From positions 1,414,338 to 1,478,337 of the forward strand of contig NZ_BMFJ01000001.1 in the NCBI RefSeq assembly GCF_014638275.1: DNA of 64,000 nucleotides. The letters run 5' to 3'. The position numbers and the translations under genes are program-made. This document shows positions 39,421 to 49,093 of this stretch, piece by piece. The stretch's first letter is position 1, and every line of letters starts with the position of its first letter. Under the pieces are notes generated by a model. That model worked only from the letters and a program-made list of their open reading frames with translations. It searched no databases and had not been told where the DNA came from. The DNA is from Primorskyibacter flagellatus. Lineage in GTDB: Bacteria; Pseudomonadota; Alphaproteobacteria; Rhodobacterales; Rhodobacteraceae.

Positions 39421-40761
39421 TCAGGGGCAGAAGACGTCGTTCCGCAGCGCAAAGAGCATCACGCCGAGGATCAGCGTCAGCCCCGCCCCCATGAGCACAC
39501 GCAGCGCCCCGTCGGAGGGCGGACGGCCCGCGACGGCCTCGTAAGCGAAGAAAACAAGGTGGCCGCCGTCAAGCACCGGGATCGGAAACAGGTTCAGCAG
39601 CCCGACGGCGGTGGAGAGCGCGGCGACGAACCAGATGAAGCTGACCGCCCCTTGGCTCGCCATGGCGCCGGAGGTCTGGGCGATGCCGATCGGGCCGGTC
39701 ATGTTGCAGGTGGAGATCGCCCCGGTAATCATGTGCCAGAGCCCGGAGACGGAGCTTTCCGCGATCCGCCAGGTCTGCGCCACGCCATCCCGCAGGGCCG
39801 GCAGCGCGCCCATGCGTTCGGTCGCCGGTTCGAAAGCCATGCCGCCGGCGATGCCGATGCGCCATTCGGTGCGGAATCCGCCCTCCGGGTTGGGTTCGTC
39901 GACACGGCGGGGGGCCAGGGCGAAGTCCAGCGGGTCCGCCAGCCCCTCGCGCCAGACTTTCAGCGCCAGCACGCGGCCGTCCGAGGCCTCCACGATCTCC
40001 TTCAGCTCCGCGAAGGCGGTGATGGGGGTGCCGTCGACCGTCTCGATCACGTCGCCGACCTTGAGACCGATGTCATAGGCGGCGGAGTTCGGGGCAAGCT
40101 GGGTAATCAGCGGCGGATAGGGATAGGGGCCGGGCACGGTGAGCTCGGCGCCGTCGCGCAGGACGCGGTACTCAACCGTCGCTTCGCGGGGGAGCTCCGC
40201 TTCCAGCCCGGTGAAGGAGGGCCCGGTATCCTCGGGCAGGTCGATGCCGCCGATGGCGAGCAGGCGGTCGCCGGGTTCGAGCGTGGCGTAAGCGGCGGGG
40301 AGCGGGCGCATCTCGGCCACCGCCAGCGGGCGGGCGACGTCACCCTGCACGAAGAACAGCGTCCCGAAGACCAGTACCGACAGGATGAAGTTGAAGACAG
40401 GCCCCGCCGCAACCGTCGCCGTCCGTGCCCAGAGCGGTGCGCCATGCATGGTCATGCGCCGGTCCGCGTCCGACAGGGTGGAGATCGCCGCGCCGTCCTT
40501 GCCCGAGGCCGCATCGCTGTCGCCGAGGAACTTGACGTAGCCGCCGAAGGGCAGCGCCGCCAGTTGCCAGCGGGTGCCGTGCCGGTCGGTGCGGGCGAAA
40601 AGGACGGGGCCGAAGCCGAGCGAGAAGACCTCTGCCCGGATGCCGGAGAGGCGGCCGATGATGTAATGCCCGTATTCATGGATCGCCACGATGATCGACA
40701 GCGCCACCACAAAGGCCACGAGGGTCATGAAGATGCTGCCGAACTGGGGAAGGAAATCCAT
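39421..40761 (-). CDS. rseP: Site-2 zinc metalloprotease RseP
   Basis: 446 residues. The intramembrane zinc site is HEYGH at 28-32, and LDGGHLVFFAYE near the C-terminus is the second active-site segment. A central PDZ domain carries LAPNSAAYDIGLKVGDVIETVDGTPI. RseP cleaves anti-sigma factors and signal peptides in the membrane, linking envelope stress to BAM output. It is 9 bp from dxr. Confidence 0.97.
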   Translation of the reverse strand: MDFLPQFGSIFMTLVAFVVALSIIVAIHEYGHYIIGRLSGIRAEVFSLGFGPVLFARTDRHGTRWQLAALPFGGYVKFLGDSDAASGKDGAAISTLSDADRRMTMHGAPLWARTATVAAGPVFNFILSVLVFGTLFFVQGDVARPLAVAEMRPLPAAYATLEPGDRLLAIGGIDLPEDTGPSFTGLEAELPREATVEYRVLRDGAELTVPGPYPYPPLITQLAPNSAAYDIGLKVGDVIETVDGTPITAFAELKEIVEASDGRVLALKVWREGLADPLDFALAPRRVDEPNPEGGFRTEWRIGIAGGMAFEPATERMGALPALRDGVAQTWRIAESSVSGLWHMITGAISTCNMTGPIGIAQTSGAMASQGAVSFIWFVAALSTAVGLLNLFPIPVLDGGHLVFFAYEAVAGRPPSDGALRVLMGAGLTLILGVMLFALRNDVFCP

Positions 40762-40770
40762 ATGCTGCCC

Positions 40771-41943
40771 TTACTGCTGCCTCTGCGCCATTACCCTGTC
40801 GGCCTCACACCGGGCGAGATGGTCTATTGCGACGATGTTATCAAGCTCGAACGGGGCATCAATAGGTACCGGTGCCGCATCCAGACGATCAAGAACCCGT
40901 GCAACCACCTCTGCCATGTCCATGAAGCCGATCCGGCGCGCGATGAAGGCGTCCAGCGCGCGTTCCTTGGCCGCGTTGAATGCCGCCCCGGCGAGGCCGC
41001 CGCGCGCGATGACCCGGTAGGCGAGGCCGAGGGCGGGATAGCGGTCGGCCTCGGGCGCGCGGAAGGTCAGCCGGCCAAGCGCGGCGAGGTCGAGCCGGTC
41101 GACCGGCAGGTCCCGGCGTTCCGGCCAGTGCAGGGCATAGCCGATGGCGTGACGCATGTCGTGCACGCCGAGATGGGCCATGATCGCCCCGTCGGTGAAG
41201 CCGACCAGCGCGTGCACGCAGCTTTCGGGATGGATCAGCACCTCTATCTGGTCGGCGGCAAGGTGGAACAGTTCCTTCGCCTCGATCACCTCCAGCGCCT
41301 TGTTGAACATGGAGGCGGAGTCGATGGTGATCCGTTGTCCCATGTCCCAGGTCGGATGGGTCGCGGCCTCTTCCGGGGTGGCAGACCGAAGCTTCTGCAT
41401 GGGCCAGTCGCGGAAGGCGCCACCGCTGGCGGTCAGGGTGACGCGTTCGACCGCGCGCCGGTCTTCCCCCGTCAGGGCCTGAAAGACGGCGGAATGCTCG
41501 CTATCCACCGGAATGATCGTTCCGCCATTGGCCTGCGCCGTGCGCAGGGCCAGCGGACCGGCGGCGACCAGCGTTTCCTTGTTGGCGAGGGCGAGGGTCG
41601 CGCCCTGCTCCAGCGCCTTCAGCCCCGGCACCAGACCGGCGGCGCCGACAATGGCGGACATGACCCAGTCGGCGGGGCGGCAGGCGGCCTCGGCCAGCGC
41701 GGCCGCCCCGGCGGCGGCCTCAACCCCCGACCCGGCAAGGGCGTCGCGCAGGTCGTCGAGCCTGTCTACATCCGCGGTGACGGCAATCTCCGCGTTCAGA
41801 CGGCGGGCATCGGACGCCAGCTGCGCGATGTTCTGTCCGCCGGTCAGGGCCACGACCCGGTAGGCGTCGGGGGCGCGGGCGATCAGGTCAATCGTGTTCT
41901 GCCCGATCGACCCCGTCGCCCCGAAGACCGACACGCGCCGCAT
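40771..41943 (-). CDS. dxr: 1-deoxy-D-xylulose 5-phosphate reductoisomerase
   Basis: 390 residues from ATG 41943 (MRRVSVFGATGSIGQNT). It makes methylerythritol phosphate with NADPH, the committed MEP step. The NADPH loop is GATGSIG. VDSEHSAVFQAL and LTASGGAFRDWP line the metal/substrate site. The ATG overlaps the cdsA stop by one base. The later pathway enzyme ispG is also in this window. Confidence 0.98.
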   Translation of the reverse strand: MRRVSVFGATGSIGQNTIDLIARAPDAYRVVALTGGQNIAQLASDARRLNAEIAVTADVDRLDDLRDALAGSGVEAAAGAAALAEAACRPADWVMSAIVGAAGLVPGLKALEQGATLALANKETLVAAGPLALRTAQANGGTIIPVDSEHSAVFQALTGEDRRAVERVTLTASGGAFRDWPMQKLRSATPEEAATHPTWDMGQRITIDSASMFNKALEVIEAKELFHLAADQIEVLIHPESCVHALVGFTDGAIMAHLGVHDMRHAIGYALHWPERRDLPVDRLDLAALGRLTFRAPEADRYPALGLAYRVIARGGLAGAAFNAAKERALDAFIARRIGFMDMAEVVARVLDRLDAAPVPIDAPFELDNIVAIDHLARCEADRVMAQRQQ

Positions 41944-42728
41944 CAGGGCGTGCCCACGGGCAGCCCCGCCCAGGGGCCGATCAGCAGCAGGAAGACCGCG
42001 CCGCCGAGCATCCCGTCGAACCGGTCGAGCAGACCGCCGTGCCCCGGGATCAGCGCAGAGCTGTCCTTGGCCCCGACCCGGCGTTTCATCGCGGATTCCG
42101 CCATGTCGCCCATCTGGGAGGCCATGGAAACCGCGACAGACAGCCCGATCAGGCCGTATCCGGCCTCCGTGCTGCGGGAAAAGGCAAGGCCGACGAGGGC
42201 GGCGGCGATCCATCCCGCGACCGTCCCGGCCCAGGTCTTCTTGGGGCTGACGCGCGGCCAGAACTTCGGTCCGCCGATGGCGCGCCCGGCGAAATAGCCG
42301 GCGATGTCGGTGGCCACGATCACCAGCACCAGCCAGAGCAGCCAGACCATGCCCGAAACCTCGCGCAGCTGCACCATTCCGAAGACGGCGACGATGATCG
42401 CGGCGGTGAAGGTGAGGTAGAGCACCCGGTGACGCGGCACCCAGGCGATCCCGGCCATGGCGGGTGCCAGCAGCAAGGGCAGCGCCAGCAGCGGCGGGAG
42501 GTAGAGCGCGCCGAGCAGCGCCGTCCCCGCCGCGCCCGCCATGGCGAGCGCGGATTTACGGGCTTCGGGTGTCAGCAGGCGGACCAGTTCCCAGACCATG
42601 CCAGCGGCGACACCGGCAAAGGCGACCCGCAGCACATGGCCACCAATCCAGATCACCAGCAGCCCCGCGGCGACAAGGCCAAGGCCGGAGATCACCCGCG
42701 CCGTCAGATCCTCCCACGAGCGTGCCAT
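41943..42728 (-). CDS. cdsA: Phosphatidate cytidylyltransferase
   Basis: 261 residues with about seven membrane spans. CdsA forms CDP-diacylglycerol for all phospholipids. The signature is at the C-terminus: GDMAESAMKRRVGAKDSS then PGHGGLLDRFDGML, and PKKTWAGT lies before it. Its stop overlaps dxr by 1 bp and its start is 1 bp after uppS, so this is a tight translational block. Confidence 0.97.
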   Translation of the reverse strand: MARSWEDLTARVISGLGLVAAGLLVIWIGGHVLRVAFAGVAAGMVWELVRLLTPEARKSALAMAGAAGTALLGALYLPPLLALPLLLAPAMAGIAWVPRHRVLYLTFTAAIIVAVFGMVQLREVSGMVWLLWLVLVIVATDIAGYFAGRAIGGPKFWPRVSPKKTWAGTVAGWIAAALVGLAFSRSTEAGYGLIGLSVAVSMASQMGDMAESAMKRRVGAKDSSALIPGHGGLLDRFDGMLGGAVFLLLIGPWAGLPVGTP

Positions 42729-42729
42729 G

Positions 42730-43455
42730 TCAGGCCTTCACGCCCCCGTAGCGGCGGTCGCGGCTGGCATAGGAGCGCAGGACCTCGGCAAAGACGGCCG
42801 GGGTGAAATCGGGCCAGAGCGTGTCGATGAATTCATATTCCGCATAGGCCGACTGCCAGAGCAGGAAGTTGGAGATGCGGGCCTCTCCGGAGGTGCGGAT
42901 GACAAGGTCGGGATCGGGCAGGACATGGGTGTCGAGGTAGTGCGGCAGGGTCTCCTCGTCCACGTCGTCTGGGCTGAGACGCCCGGCGGCGACATCCTCG
43001 GCCAGGCGACGGGTGGCGCGGGCGACCTCGTCCCGGCCGCCATAGTTCAGCGCGATGGTGAGATTGGTGCCGTCGCAGTCCTTCGTGACCTCTTCAAGTT
43101 CGTCCATCAGGTTCTGCAGCTTGATGTCGAGCCCCGGCCGGTCGCCGATGAAACGGACGCGCACGTTGTTGGCCTTGAGCGCGCGCGCCTCCTTCTGGAT
43201 GTAGCGGCGGAACAGGCTCATGAGACCGGCGACCTCGATCTGGGTGCGCTTCCAGTTCTCGGTCGAAAAGCCGAATATCGTCAGGTACTTGACCCCCTGA
43301 TCCGGGCAGGCCTCGACGATCTCGCGCACCCGCTTGGCCCCGGCGTGGTGGCCGAACAGGCGGGGACGGCCGCGCATGGTGGCCCATCTGCCGTTGCCGT
43401 CCATGATGATGGCGACATGGCGGGGGGCCCGCCGGATATGCTCCGCATTGGTCAT
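42730..43455 (-). CDS. uppS: Isoprenyl transferase (undecaprenyl diphosphate synthase)
   Basis: 241 residues. The catalytic aspartate is D19 in HVAIIMDGNGRWA. IRTSGEARISNFLLWQSAYAEYEF is the second signature. It makes the C55 carrier for peptidoglycan and other wall polymers from FPP and IPP. It lies 15 bp after frr and is the expected bridge between the MEP route and the envelope. Confidence 0.98.
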   Translation of the reverse strand: MTNAEHIRRAPRHVAIIMDGNGRWATMRGRPRLFGHHAGAKRVREIVEACPDQGVKYLTIFGFSTENWKRTQIEVAGLMSLFRRYIQKEARALKANNVRVRFIGDRPGLDIKLQNLMDELEEVTKDCDGTNLTIALNYGGRDEVARATRRLAEDVAAGRLSPDDVDEETLPHYLDTHVLPDPDLVIRTSGEARISNFLLWQSAYAEYEFIDTLWPDFTPAVFAEVLRSYASRDRRYGGVKA

Positions 43456-43470
43456 CGGGCGGGCGCAGGA

Positions 43471-44034
43471 TCAGACCTGCATGATCTCTTCCTGCTTGGT
43501 CTCGAGCGCGGCGTCGACCTTCTTGATATAAGTGTCGGTCAGGTCCTGAACCTCGGATTCCCAGAACTTCTGGTCATCTTCGGACAGGCCGTCACCCTTG
43601 GCCTTCTTGATCTGATCCATGCCGTCGCGACGCACGTTGCGCACAGAAACGCGGGCGCTTTCGGCATATTGCGCGGCGACCTTCGACAGTTCACGACGGC
43701 GCTCCTCGTTCAGCTCGGGGATGGGCAGCATGATGATGGTGCCGTTGAGCTGCGGGTTGATGCCGAGCCCGCTTTCGCGGATCGCCTTCTCCACCTTGTT
43801 CACGAGACCCTTGTCCCAGACGTTCACGGTGACCATGCGCGGTTCCGGCACGTTCACGGTGCCGACCTGGTTGATCGGGGTCATGGCGCCGTAGGCATCG
43901 ACCATCACAGGCTCCAGCATGGAGGCGGAGGCGCGCCCCGTCCGCAGCGATGCGAATTCCGTGCGCAGGTTGCTCATCGCGCCGTCCATGCGGCGTTTCA
44001 GATCGTCTGTGTCCAGCTCGAAGTCGTCAGACAT
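43471..44034 (-). CDS. frr: Ribosome recycling factor
   Basis: 187 residues, full-length RRF. It splits post-termination ribosomes with [37 protein letters not shown] and the C-terminal helix pattern are typical. A repeat-rich 255-bp gap separates it from pyrH upstream. Confidence 0.98.
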   Translation of the reverse strand: MSDDFELDTDDLKRRMDGAMSNLRTEFASLRTGRASASMLEPVMVDAYGAMTPINQVGTVNVPEPRMVTVNVWDKGLVNKVEKAIRESGLGINPQLNGTIIMLPIPELNEERRRELSKVAAQYAESARVSVRNVRRDGMDQIKKAKGDGLSEDDQKFWESEVQDLTDTYIKKVDAALETKQEEIMQV

Positions 44035-44130
44035 GGGCTTACCCCGTTCTTGAAATTGGTGAGGGGGTTCTAAGCCAGAGGTCGCGCGATGTATAGGCGT
44101 CGCGTTTGCCCAAGCCGCGGCGCCCCGGTC

Positions 44131-44187
44131 GCGCCGCTCCTGCGGAGCGTCAAGCCGTTTGTGCCGCGCCGCTCCTGCGGAGCGTCA
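44131..44187. repeat. Two direct copies of a 22-bp palindromic unit
   Basis: GCGCCGCTCCTGCGGAGCGTCA occurs at 44131-44152 and 44166-44187, each with CGCTCC/GGAGCG arms. They fill the pyrH-frr gap together with a junction repeat. Confidence 0.75.
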
Positions 44188-44193
44188 CGAGAC

Positions 44194-44280
44194 CTCCGGC
44201 GGGGATATTTCCGAAACCAAAGAAGGGTTTCGCCTTGCCGGAAATATCCTCGGGGGGCCCGGGGGGCGAAGCGCCCCCGG
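44194..44280. repeat. Junction repeat, copy 2 (inverted pair)
   Basis: The unit CCGGCGGGGATATTTCCGAAAC (44197-44218) faces GCCTTGCCGGAAATATCCTC (44232-44251), with a GGGGGGCGAAGCGCCCCC hairpin after it. It ends 10 bp before the pyrH stop, so it is in the pyrH-frr intergenic region. Confidence 0.75.
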
Positions 44281-44289
44281 CGCGCCGGG

Positions 44290-45018
44290 TCAGTCGCGCA
44301 CGAGGGTATAGGTGCCCTGCCCCGCCAGGATCCCGCGGAAGCCGCCGGGTTCGTCGAGCGAGAAGACGATGATCGGCTTGCGGTTGTCCCGTGCCAGGGC
44401 GATGGCAGAGGCGTCCATGACGTTGAGATGCTGGGCGAGCACCTCGTCATAGGTGACCGTGTCGAAGCGCTTGGCGTCGTCGTGCTTCATCGGGTCCTTG
44501 TCATAGACGCCGTCGACCTTGGTGCCCTTGAAGATCGCCTCGCAGGCCATTTCGTTGGCGCGCAGCGTGGCGGCGGTGTCGGTGGTGAAATAGGGGTTGC
44601 CGGTACCGGCGGCAAAGATCACCACGCGGTTCTTCTCCAGGTGCCGGACGGCGCGGCGGCGGATGTAGGGTTCGCAGACCTGATCCATCGGGATCGCGCT
44701 GACCACGCGGGTGTGGATGCCCTGCCCTTCCAGCGCGGACTGCATGGCGAGCGCGTTCATCACCGTGGCCAGCATGCCCATGTAGTCGGCGGTGGTGCGT
44801 TCCATCCCCTGGGCGCTGCCCGCAAGGCCGCGGAAGATGTTGCCGCCGCCGATCACCATGCAGATCTGCACGCCGAGGTCGTGGACCGACTTCACCTCCT
44901 GCGCGATGCGTTCGACCGTGGGGGGGTTGAGCCCGTATCCGCGGTCTCCCATCAGCGCCTCCCCCGAGATCTTGAGCAAAACGCGCTTGTAGGTGGTCTT
45001 GGGCTGGTCTGCGGCCAT
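44290..45018 (-). CDS. pyrH: UMP kinase PyrH
   Basis: 242 residues from ATG 45018 ([22 protein letters not shown]). UMP kinase makes UDP; the GGGNIFRG loop, [27 protein letters not shown] and [11 protein letters not shown] are diagnostic. It is the first gene of the envelope operon and diverges from miaA over about 100 bp. Confidence 0.98.
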   Translation of the reverse strand: MAADQPKTTYKRVLLKISGEALMGDRGYGLNPPTVERIAQEVKSVHDLGVQICMVIGGGNIFRGLAGSAQGMERTTADYMGMLATVMNALAMQSALEGQGIHTRVVSAIPMDQVCEPYIRRRAVRHLEKNRVVIFAAGTGNPYFTTDTAATLRANEMACEAIFKGTKVDGVYDKDPMKHDDAKRFDTVTYDEVLAQHLNVMDASAIALARDNRKPIIVFSLDEPGGFRGILAGQGTYTLVRD

Positions 45019-45118
45019 GTTGCGCTCCGTCTGTCCGGGGGGGTAAACTGGCGGCAAAATGGTCGAAAACAGACGGCAGTTCAATGCACCAATCCCGGAA
45101 ATCGCAGGCATCGGCGGG

Positions 45119-45991
45119 ATGATCCCCGAGGGGCTCTCCGCAGGGCGTCATGTGCTGATTGCCGGGCCGACCGCGTCGGGCAAATCGGCACTGGCGACAG
45201 AGATCGCGGCTCGGCAGGGCGGGGTCGTGGTGAATGCCGATGCGCTTCAGGTCTACGGCAACTGGCGCGTGCTGAGCGCGCGCCCTTCTGCCGAGGAGGA
45301 AGCGCTGGTGCCGCACCGGCTGTACGGCCATGTCGCGCGGGAGCGGGCCTATTCGGTCGGGGACTGGCTGCGCGAGGTCGCGGCGCTGTTGCAGAACGAC
45401 CGGTTGATCATCGTCGGGGGGACCGGGCTCTATTTCTCTGCCCTCACGGAGGGGCTGGCAGCGATCCCGCCGGTGCCGCCGGAGGTCCGGGCCGAGGGCG
45501 ACCGGCTTCGGGCGGCGGAGGGGCTGGCGGGCATGCTGGCGGAACTGGATGCGCAGACGCTGGCGCGGATCGACCGGGCCAACCCGATGCGGGTGCAGCG
45601 CGCGTGGGAGGTCTGGCGCGCCACCGGGCGGCCGTTATCCGCCTGGCAGGACGACACACCGCCCCCCCTGCTCGCGGCGGAGGACGCGGCCTGTTACGTT
45701 ATGGACGCGCCGAAGGACTGGCTGACACCCCGGATCGAACGGAGGTTCGACGCGATGCTGGCCGACGGCGCGCTGGAGGAGGCGCGCGCCAATCTGGCGG
45801 CCTGGGATCCCGCCCTGCCCTCGTCCAAGGCGATCGGCGCGCCCGAGCTGATCGCGCATCTGCGCGGCGGGTCAACGCTGGACGAGGCGCGGGCGCAGGC
45901 CATCGTGGCCACGCGGCAATTCGCCAAGCGGCAGCGCAGCTGGTTCCGGAGCCGGATGAGTCGGTGGATGAAACTGGCACCTTCCGGTTGA
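45119..45991 (+). CDS. miaA: tRNA dimethylallyltransferase MiaA
   Basis: 290 residues from ATG 45119, typical MiaA opening (P-loop [12 protein letters not shown]); ATG 45059 would add 20 residues with poor codon use. MiaA adds an isopentenyl group to A37 of tRNAs reading U-starting codons. [28 protein letters not shown] and [15 protein letters not shown] are typical. It diverges from pyrH and is followed by the AraC regulator. Confidence 0.95.
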   Translation: MIPEGLSAGRHVLIAGPTASGKSALATEIAARQGGVVVNADALQVYGNWRVLSARPSAEEEALVPHRLYGHVARERAYSVGDWLREVAALLQNDRLIIVGGTGLYFSALTEGLAAIPPVPPEVRAEGDRLRAAEGLAGMLAELDAQTLARIDRANPMRVQRAWEVWRATGRPLSAWQDDTPPPLLAAEDAACYVMDAPKDWLTPRIERRFDAMLADGALEEARANLAAWDPALPSSKAIGAPELIAHLRGGSTLDEARAQAIVATRQFAKRQRSWFRSRMSRWMKLAPSG

Positions 45992-46153
45992 AACCCGACG
46001 GCGCACAGTCGTTTGGCGATCACATCTCCACATTTCATCCACAGGCGCGCTCCGGATCGGCGAAACTGGGGGAAAAATCTGTGGATAAGTCACGACACAC
46101 TTTACCATATGCGACATCGGCCTCAGCATCGGGACAAACGGAGAGGACCCGAC

Positions 46154-46987
46154 ATGCAGATACAGAACATTCATGCGCAGTCGCCTCACGAGGCTTCGGT
46201 CGCCGCGGCCCGGGTGCGCAGCTTTGGTCAGCTGAGCATGGGGTCGTCCTGGCGGCTTGAACTGCAGCACGCGCGCGCCTCGCATCTGTTCCTCTGGATC
46301 ACCAAGGGTCAGGGGCGTGCGACGATCCTCGGCAAGCGGCGGGGCATCGGGGCGCATAACGCGCTGTATATCCCGGCGGGGACGCTGATGTCGCTGGACC
46401 TCGGCAAGCAGGTCTACGGGATTGCCGTGGATCTTCCTGCGCACGAGGCGGGGATCATGCCGAAGGACGTGCAGCATATCCGCGTGCGGGACGTGATGGC
46501 GCAGAACGAGGTCACCGCGATCCTCGACAACATGCAGCGCGAACAGTCCACGCACCGCGCCTTCGGCGACGAGGCCGCGCGGGCCCATGCCGGGCTGCTG
46601 GCGGTCTGGATGCGGCGTACCCTCACCCAGTCCGAGAACCAGCCGGCGCCGCGCATCCCGGCGGCGGAGCGGCTGACCGCGTCGTTCTGCGGTCTGGTCG
46701 AGAAACAGTACCGTTCGGGCAAGCCGATGGCGGACTATGCGGAGGCGCTTGGCGTCACGCCGACCCACCTGAGCCGCGCCTGCCGGCAGGTCGCGGGGCT
46801 GACGGCGGCGGACATGATCACGCAGCGGGTGCTGTACGCGGCCCGCGACATGCTGGAACGGGGCGACCTACCGATCCGGCTGATCGCGGAAATGCTTGGC
46901 TTTTCCTCCGCGGCCTATTTCACCCGGTTCATCCAGAATCAGACGCATCAGACCCCGTCCGCCCTGCGTCAGGCGGTGCGCGGCTAA
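46154..46987 (+). CDS. AraC-family transcriptional regulator
   Basis: 277 residues from ATG 46154, preceded by GAGAGGA. An N-terminal cupin-like ligand part (about 15-130) precedes the double helix-turn-helix: MADYAEALGVTPTHLSRACRQVAGLTAADMI and IRLIAEMLGFSSAAYFTRFIQNQTHQTPSALR. It is 127 bp from the first proposed operator repeat and the nearest regulator of the ABC importer, so it is the likely controller. Ligand unknown. Confidence 0.92.
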   Translation: MQIQNIHAQSPHEASVAAARVRSFGQLSMGSSWRLELQHARASHLFLWITKGQGRATILGKRRGIGAHNALYIPAGTLMSLDLGKQVYGIAVDLPAHEAGIMPKDVQHIRVRDVMAQNEVTAILDNMQREQSTHRAFGDEAARAHAGLLAVWMRRTLTQSENQPAPRIPAAERLTASFCGLVEKQYRSGKPMADYAEALGVTPTHLSRACRQVAGLTAADMITQRVLYAARDMLERGDLPIRLIAEMLGFSSAAYFTRFIQNQTHQTPSALRQAVRG

Positions 46988-47324
46988 CGCAACGTCACCG
47001 GACACCCCGGATTTGCCTAAATCGGCAGCAGATGTCGCCGGAACCCTACGTCACGGTCGCCTCTGGCGGCCGTCACATTCCCGCGTTTTGTTCAGCTTTA
47101 TGGTTGCATTGCAGGGTCATGTCGTCTCTGACTGGGGTCAATGTCGCAAACAGAGCAAATTGTGTCGATCACAGACCTAAGCCCGGCGGGGTTTCTGTTT
47201 CGCTATCGGAAAACCCGGTCAGCAGGCCACCGCGGGCGACAGGATCGTGTGCGACACTGCGATACCGGACAACAACAAGGGGCCGTCGGGTCCCGGACCA
47301 ACATTGTGTCACAGGGAGAATAAG
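46988..47324. other. 337-bp intergenic region between regulator and importer
   Basis: No coding sequence of note. It holds direct repeats (47114-47175) described separately; the rest of it, up to the importer start, shows a GGGAGAA ribosome-binding site only. Confidence 0.7.
47114..47175. promoter_or_regulatory. Candidate AraC-family operator: spaced direct repeats
   Basis: GGGTCATGTCG (47114), GGGTCAATGTCG (47135) and TGTCGATCACAGA (47163) share TGTCG. The second and third also share TGTCG-N3-ACAGA, offset by 21 bp; the first GGGTCA pair is offset by 21 bp. Two-turn direct repeats are the normal arrangement for AraC-type sites. Confidence 0.5.
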
Positions 47325-48968
47325 ATGACGCGAATGGAAAAGTTCACCACGGCCGTGCATCCGGCGGCGGAGATGTATGCGGAGGAATTAAAGGCGGGCA
47401 AGATGAGCCGCCGCGAGTTCATCACCCGCGCCTCGGCTCTTGGCGTCGGGACGGCGGCGATCTACGGGCTGGGCGGGATCACCCCGGCACAGGCCGAAAG
47501 CCACATGACACCCCAGATGGGTGGCACTCTGCGGGTCCAGATGGAGACCAAGGCGCTCAAGGATCCGCGCAACTACGACTGGTCGCAGATGGCCAACTTC
47601 AGCCGTGGCTGGCTGGAGTACCTGATCGAGTATCAGGCGGACGGGTCGTTCAAGGGCATGCTGCTGGAAAGCTGGGACGCCAATGACGACGCAACCGAAT
47701 ACACGCTGCATGTCCGCCAGGGCGTGAAGTGGAACAACGGCGACGATTTCACCGCCGATGACGTGATCTTCAACATCAAGCGCTGGTGCGAGAAGAACGT
47801 CGAGGGGAACTCCATGGCCTCGCGCATGGCGAACCTGATCGACGAAGGCACCGGGATGGCGCGCGAGGATGCGATCACCAAGGTGGACGATCACACCGTG
47901 GTGCTGAAGACCTCCGTGCCCGACATCACCATCGTCGCCGGTTTCGCGGACTATCCGGCGCAGATCGTGCATTCGTCCTTCGACGGCACCGACCCGTACA
48001 CCAACCCGATCGGCACCGGACCCTTCAAGCCGGTGGAGAACGAGGTCGGCGTGCGCCAGGTTCTGGAGAAGAACACCGATCACGAATGGTGGGGCGAAGG
48101 CGCGTATCTCGACCGGATCGAGTTTATCGACTTCGGCACCGACATGGCGGCCTGGGTCGCGGCGGCGGATGCGGACGAGGTCGACATGACCTACCAGTCC
48201 ACCGGCGAGTTCATCGAAGTGCTCGACGCTATGGAATGGGTGAAGTCCGAGGCGGTCACGGCCGCGACGCTCTGCGTCCGGTTCAACCAGAAGCAGGAGC
48301 CGTTTACCGACGTCAACGTCCGCAAGGCGCTTGTCATGGCGGTTGACCCGGCGGTGATCCTCGAACTGGGCTATGCCGGTTACGGCACCGTCGCGGAACA
48401 TCACCACGTCTGCCCGATCCATCCGGAATATGCCGAAATCCCGAAGGTTCCGGTCGATCCGGCCGCCGCGAAGAAGATGATCGAGGATGCGGGTCACGCC
48501 GACACCACCTTCGAACTGATCTCCATCGATGACCAGTGGCAGGCGGAAACCTGCGACGCCGTGGCTGCCCAGGTCCGCGATGCGGGTATCAAGATCGAAC
48601 GCAAGATCCTGCCCGGTTCGACCTTCTGGAACGACTGGCTGGTCTATCCCTGGTCCGCGACCGAGTGGAACCAGCGCCCGCTTGGCGTCCAGGTGCTCGC
48701 GCTTGCCTACAAGTCCGGCGTGGCGTGGAACGAATCCGCCATGGCGAACGAGGAGTTCGACAAGCTGCTCGACGAGGCGCTGGCGATCAACGACGCCGAC
48801 AAGCGCTCCGAGGTCATGGCGAAGATCGAACAGATCATGCTGGACGACGGCGTGATGATCCAGCCCTACTGGCGGTCGCTCTTCCGGCACTACAAGCCGA
48901 CGGTGCACGGGACGGAGATGCACCCGACCTTCGAAATGCACCACTACAAGTGGTGGGTGGAAAGCTGA
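47325..48968 (+). CDS. Oligopeptide/dipeptide-type ABC transporter substrate-binding protein, Tat-exported
   Basis: 547 residues from ATG 47325, preceded by AGGGAGAA. A twin-arginine signal ([14 protein letters not shown]29/R30) and AQA cleavage near residue 57 indicate folding before export. The mature protein is SBP family 5 ([60 protein letters not shown]). Family members bind peptides, opines, sugars or nickel, so the ligand cannot be set from sequence. It begins the importer operon. Confidence 0.93.
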   Translation: MTRMEKFTTAVHPAAEMYAEELKAGKMSRREFITRASALGVGTAAIYGLGGITPAQAESHMTPQMGGTLRVQMETKALKDPRNYDWSQMANFSRGWLEYLIEYQADGSFKGMLLESWDANDDATEYTLHVRQGVKWNNGDDFTADDVIFNIKRWCEKNVEGNSMASRMANLIDEGTGMAREDAITKVDDHTVVLKTSVPDITIVAGFADYPAQIVHSSFDGTDPYTNPIGTGPFKPVENEVGVRQVLEKNTDHEWWGEGAYLDRIEFIDFGTDMAAWVAAADADEVDMTYQSTGEFIEVLDAMEWVKSEAVTAATLCVRFNQKQEPFTDVNVRKALVMAVDPAVILELGYAGYGTVAEHHHVCPIHPEYAEIPKVPVDPAAAKKMIEDAGHADTTFELISIDDQWQAETCDAVAAQVRDAGIKIERKILPGSTFWNDWLVYPWSATEWNQRPLGVQVLALAYKSGVAWNESAMANEEFDKLLDEALAINDADKRSEVMAKIEQIMLDDGVMIQPYWRSLFRHYKPTVHGTEMHPTFEMHHYKWWVES

Positions 48969-48976
48969 TCCACCTC

Positions 48977-49004
48977 CGGCGCCCCTCCCACGCGGGGGGC
49001 GCCG
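48977..49004 (+). terminator. Intercistronic hairpin after the binding-protein gene
   Basis: CGGCGCCCC and GGGGCGCCG arms (48977-48985 and 48996-49004), 10-nt loop, followed by CTTTCG. It probably acts as a 3'-stabiliser or partial terminator giving excess binding protein over permeases, as is common in ABC operons. Confidence 0.55.
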
Positions 49005-49093
49005 CTTTCGTTCCGGCCGGTCCCTTCCGGGGCCAGCCTCCCGGCCAGCAAGCGCCCGCAAGCGGCGCGACGGCCAGCCAACGGGGATAGTCC

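Noticed and set aside
39355..42297. 980-codon plus-strand frame opposite rseP, dxr and cdsA
   Set aside because: Crosses three certain genes in antisense; no domain.
44131..44187. CRISPR-like repeat
   Set aside because: Only two repeats with a 13-bp spacer, no cas gene; they are palindromic intergenic repeats.
47162..47174. TGTGTCGATCACA as a CRP-type site
   Set aside because: The half-sites TGTG and CACA are 5 bp apart, not the 8 needed for CRP; it fits better as part of the TGTCG direct repeats.
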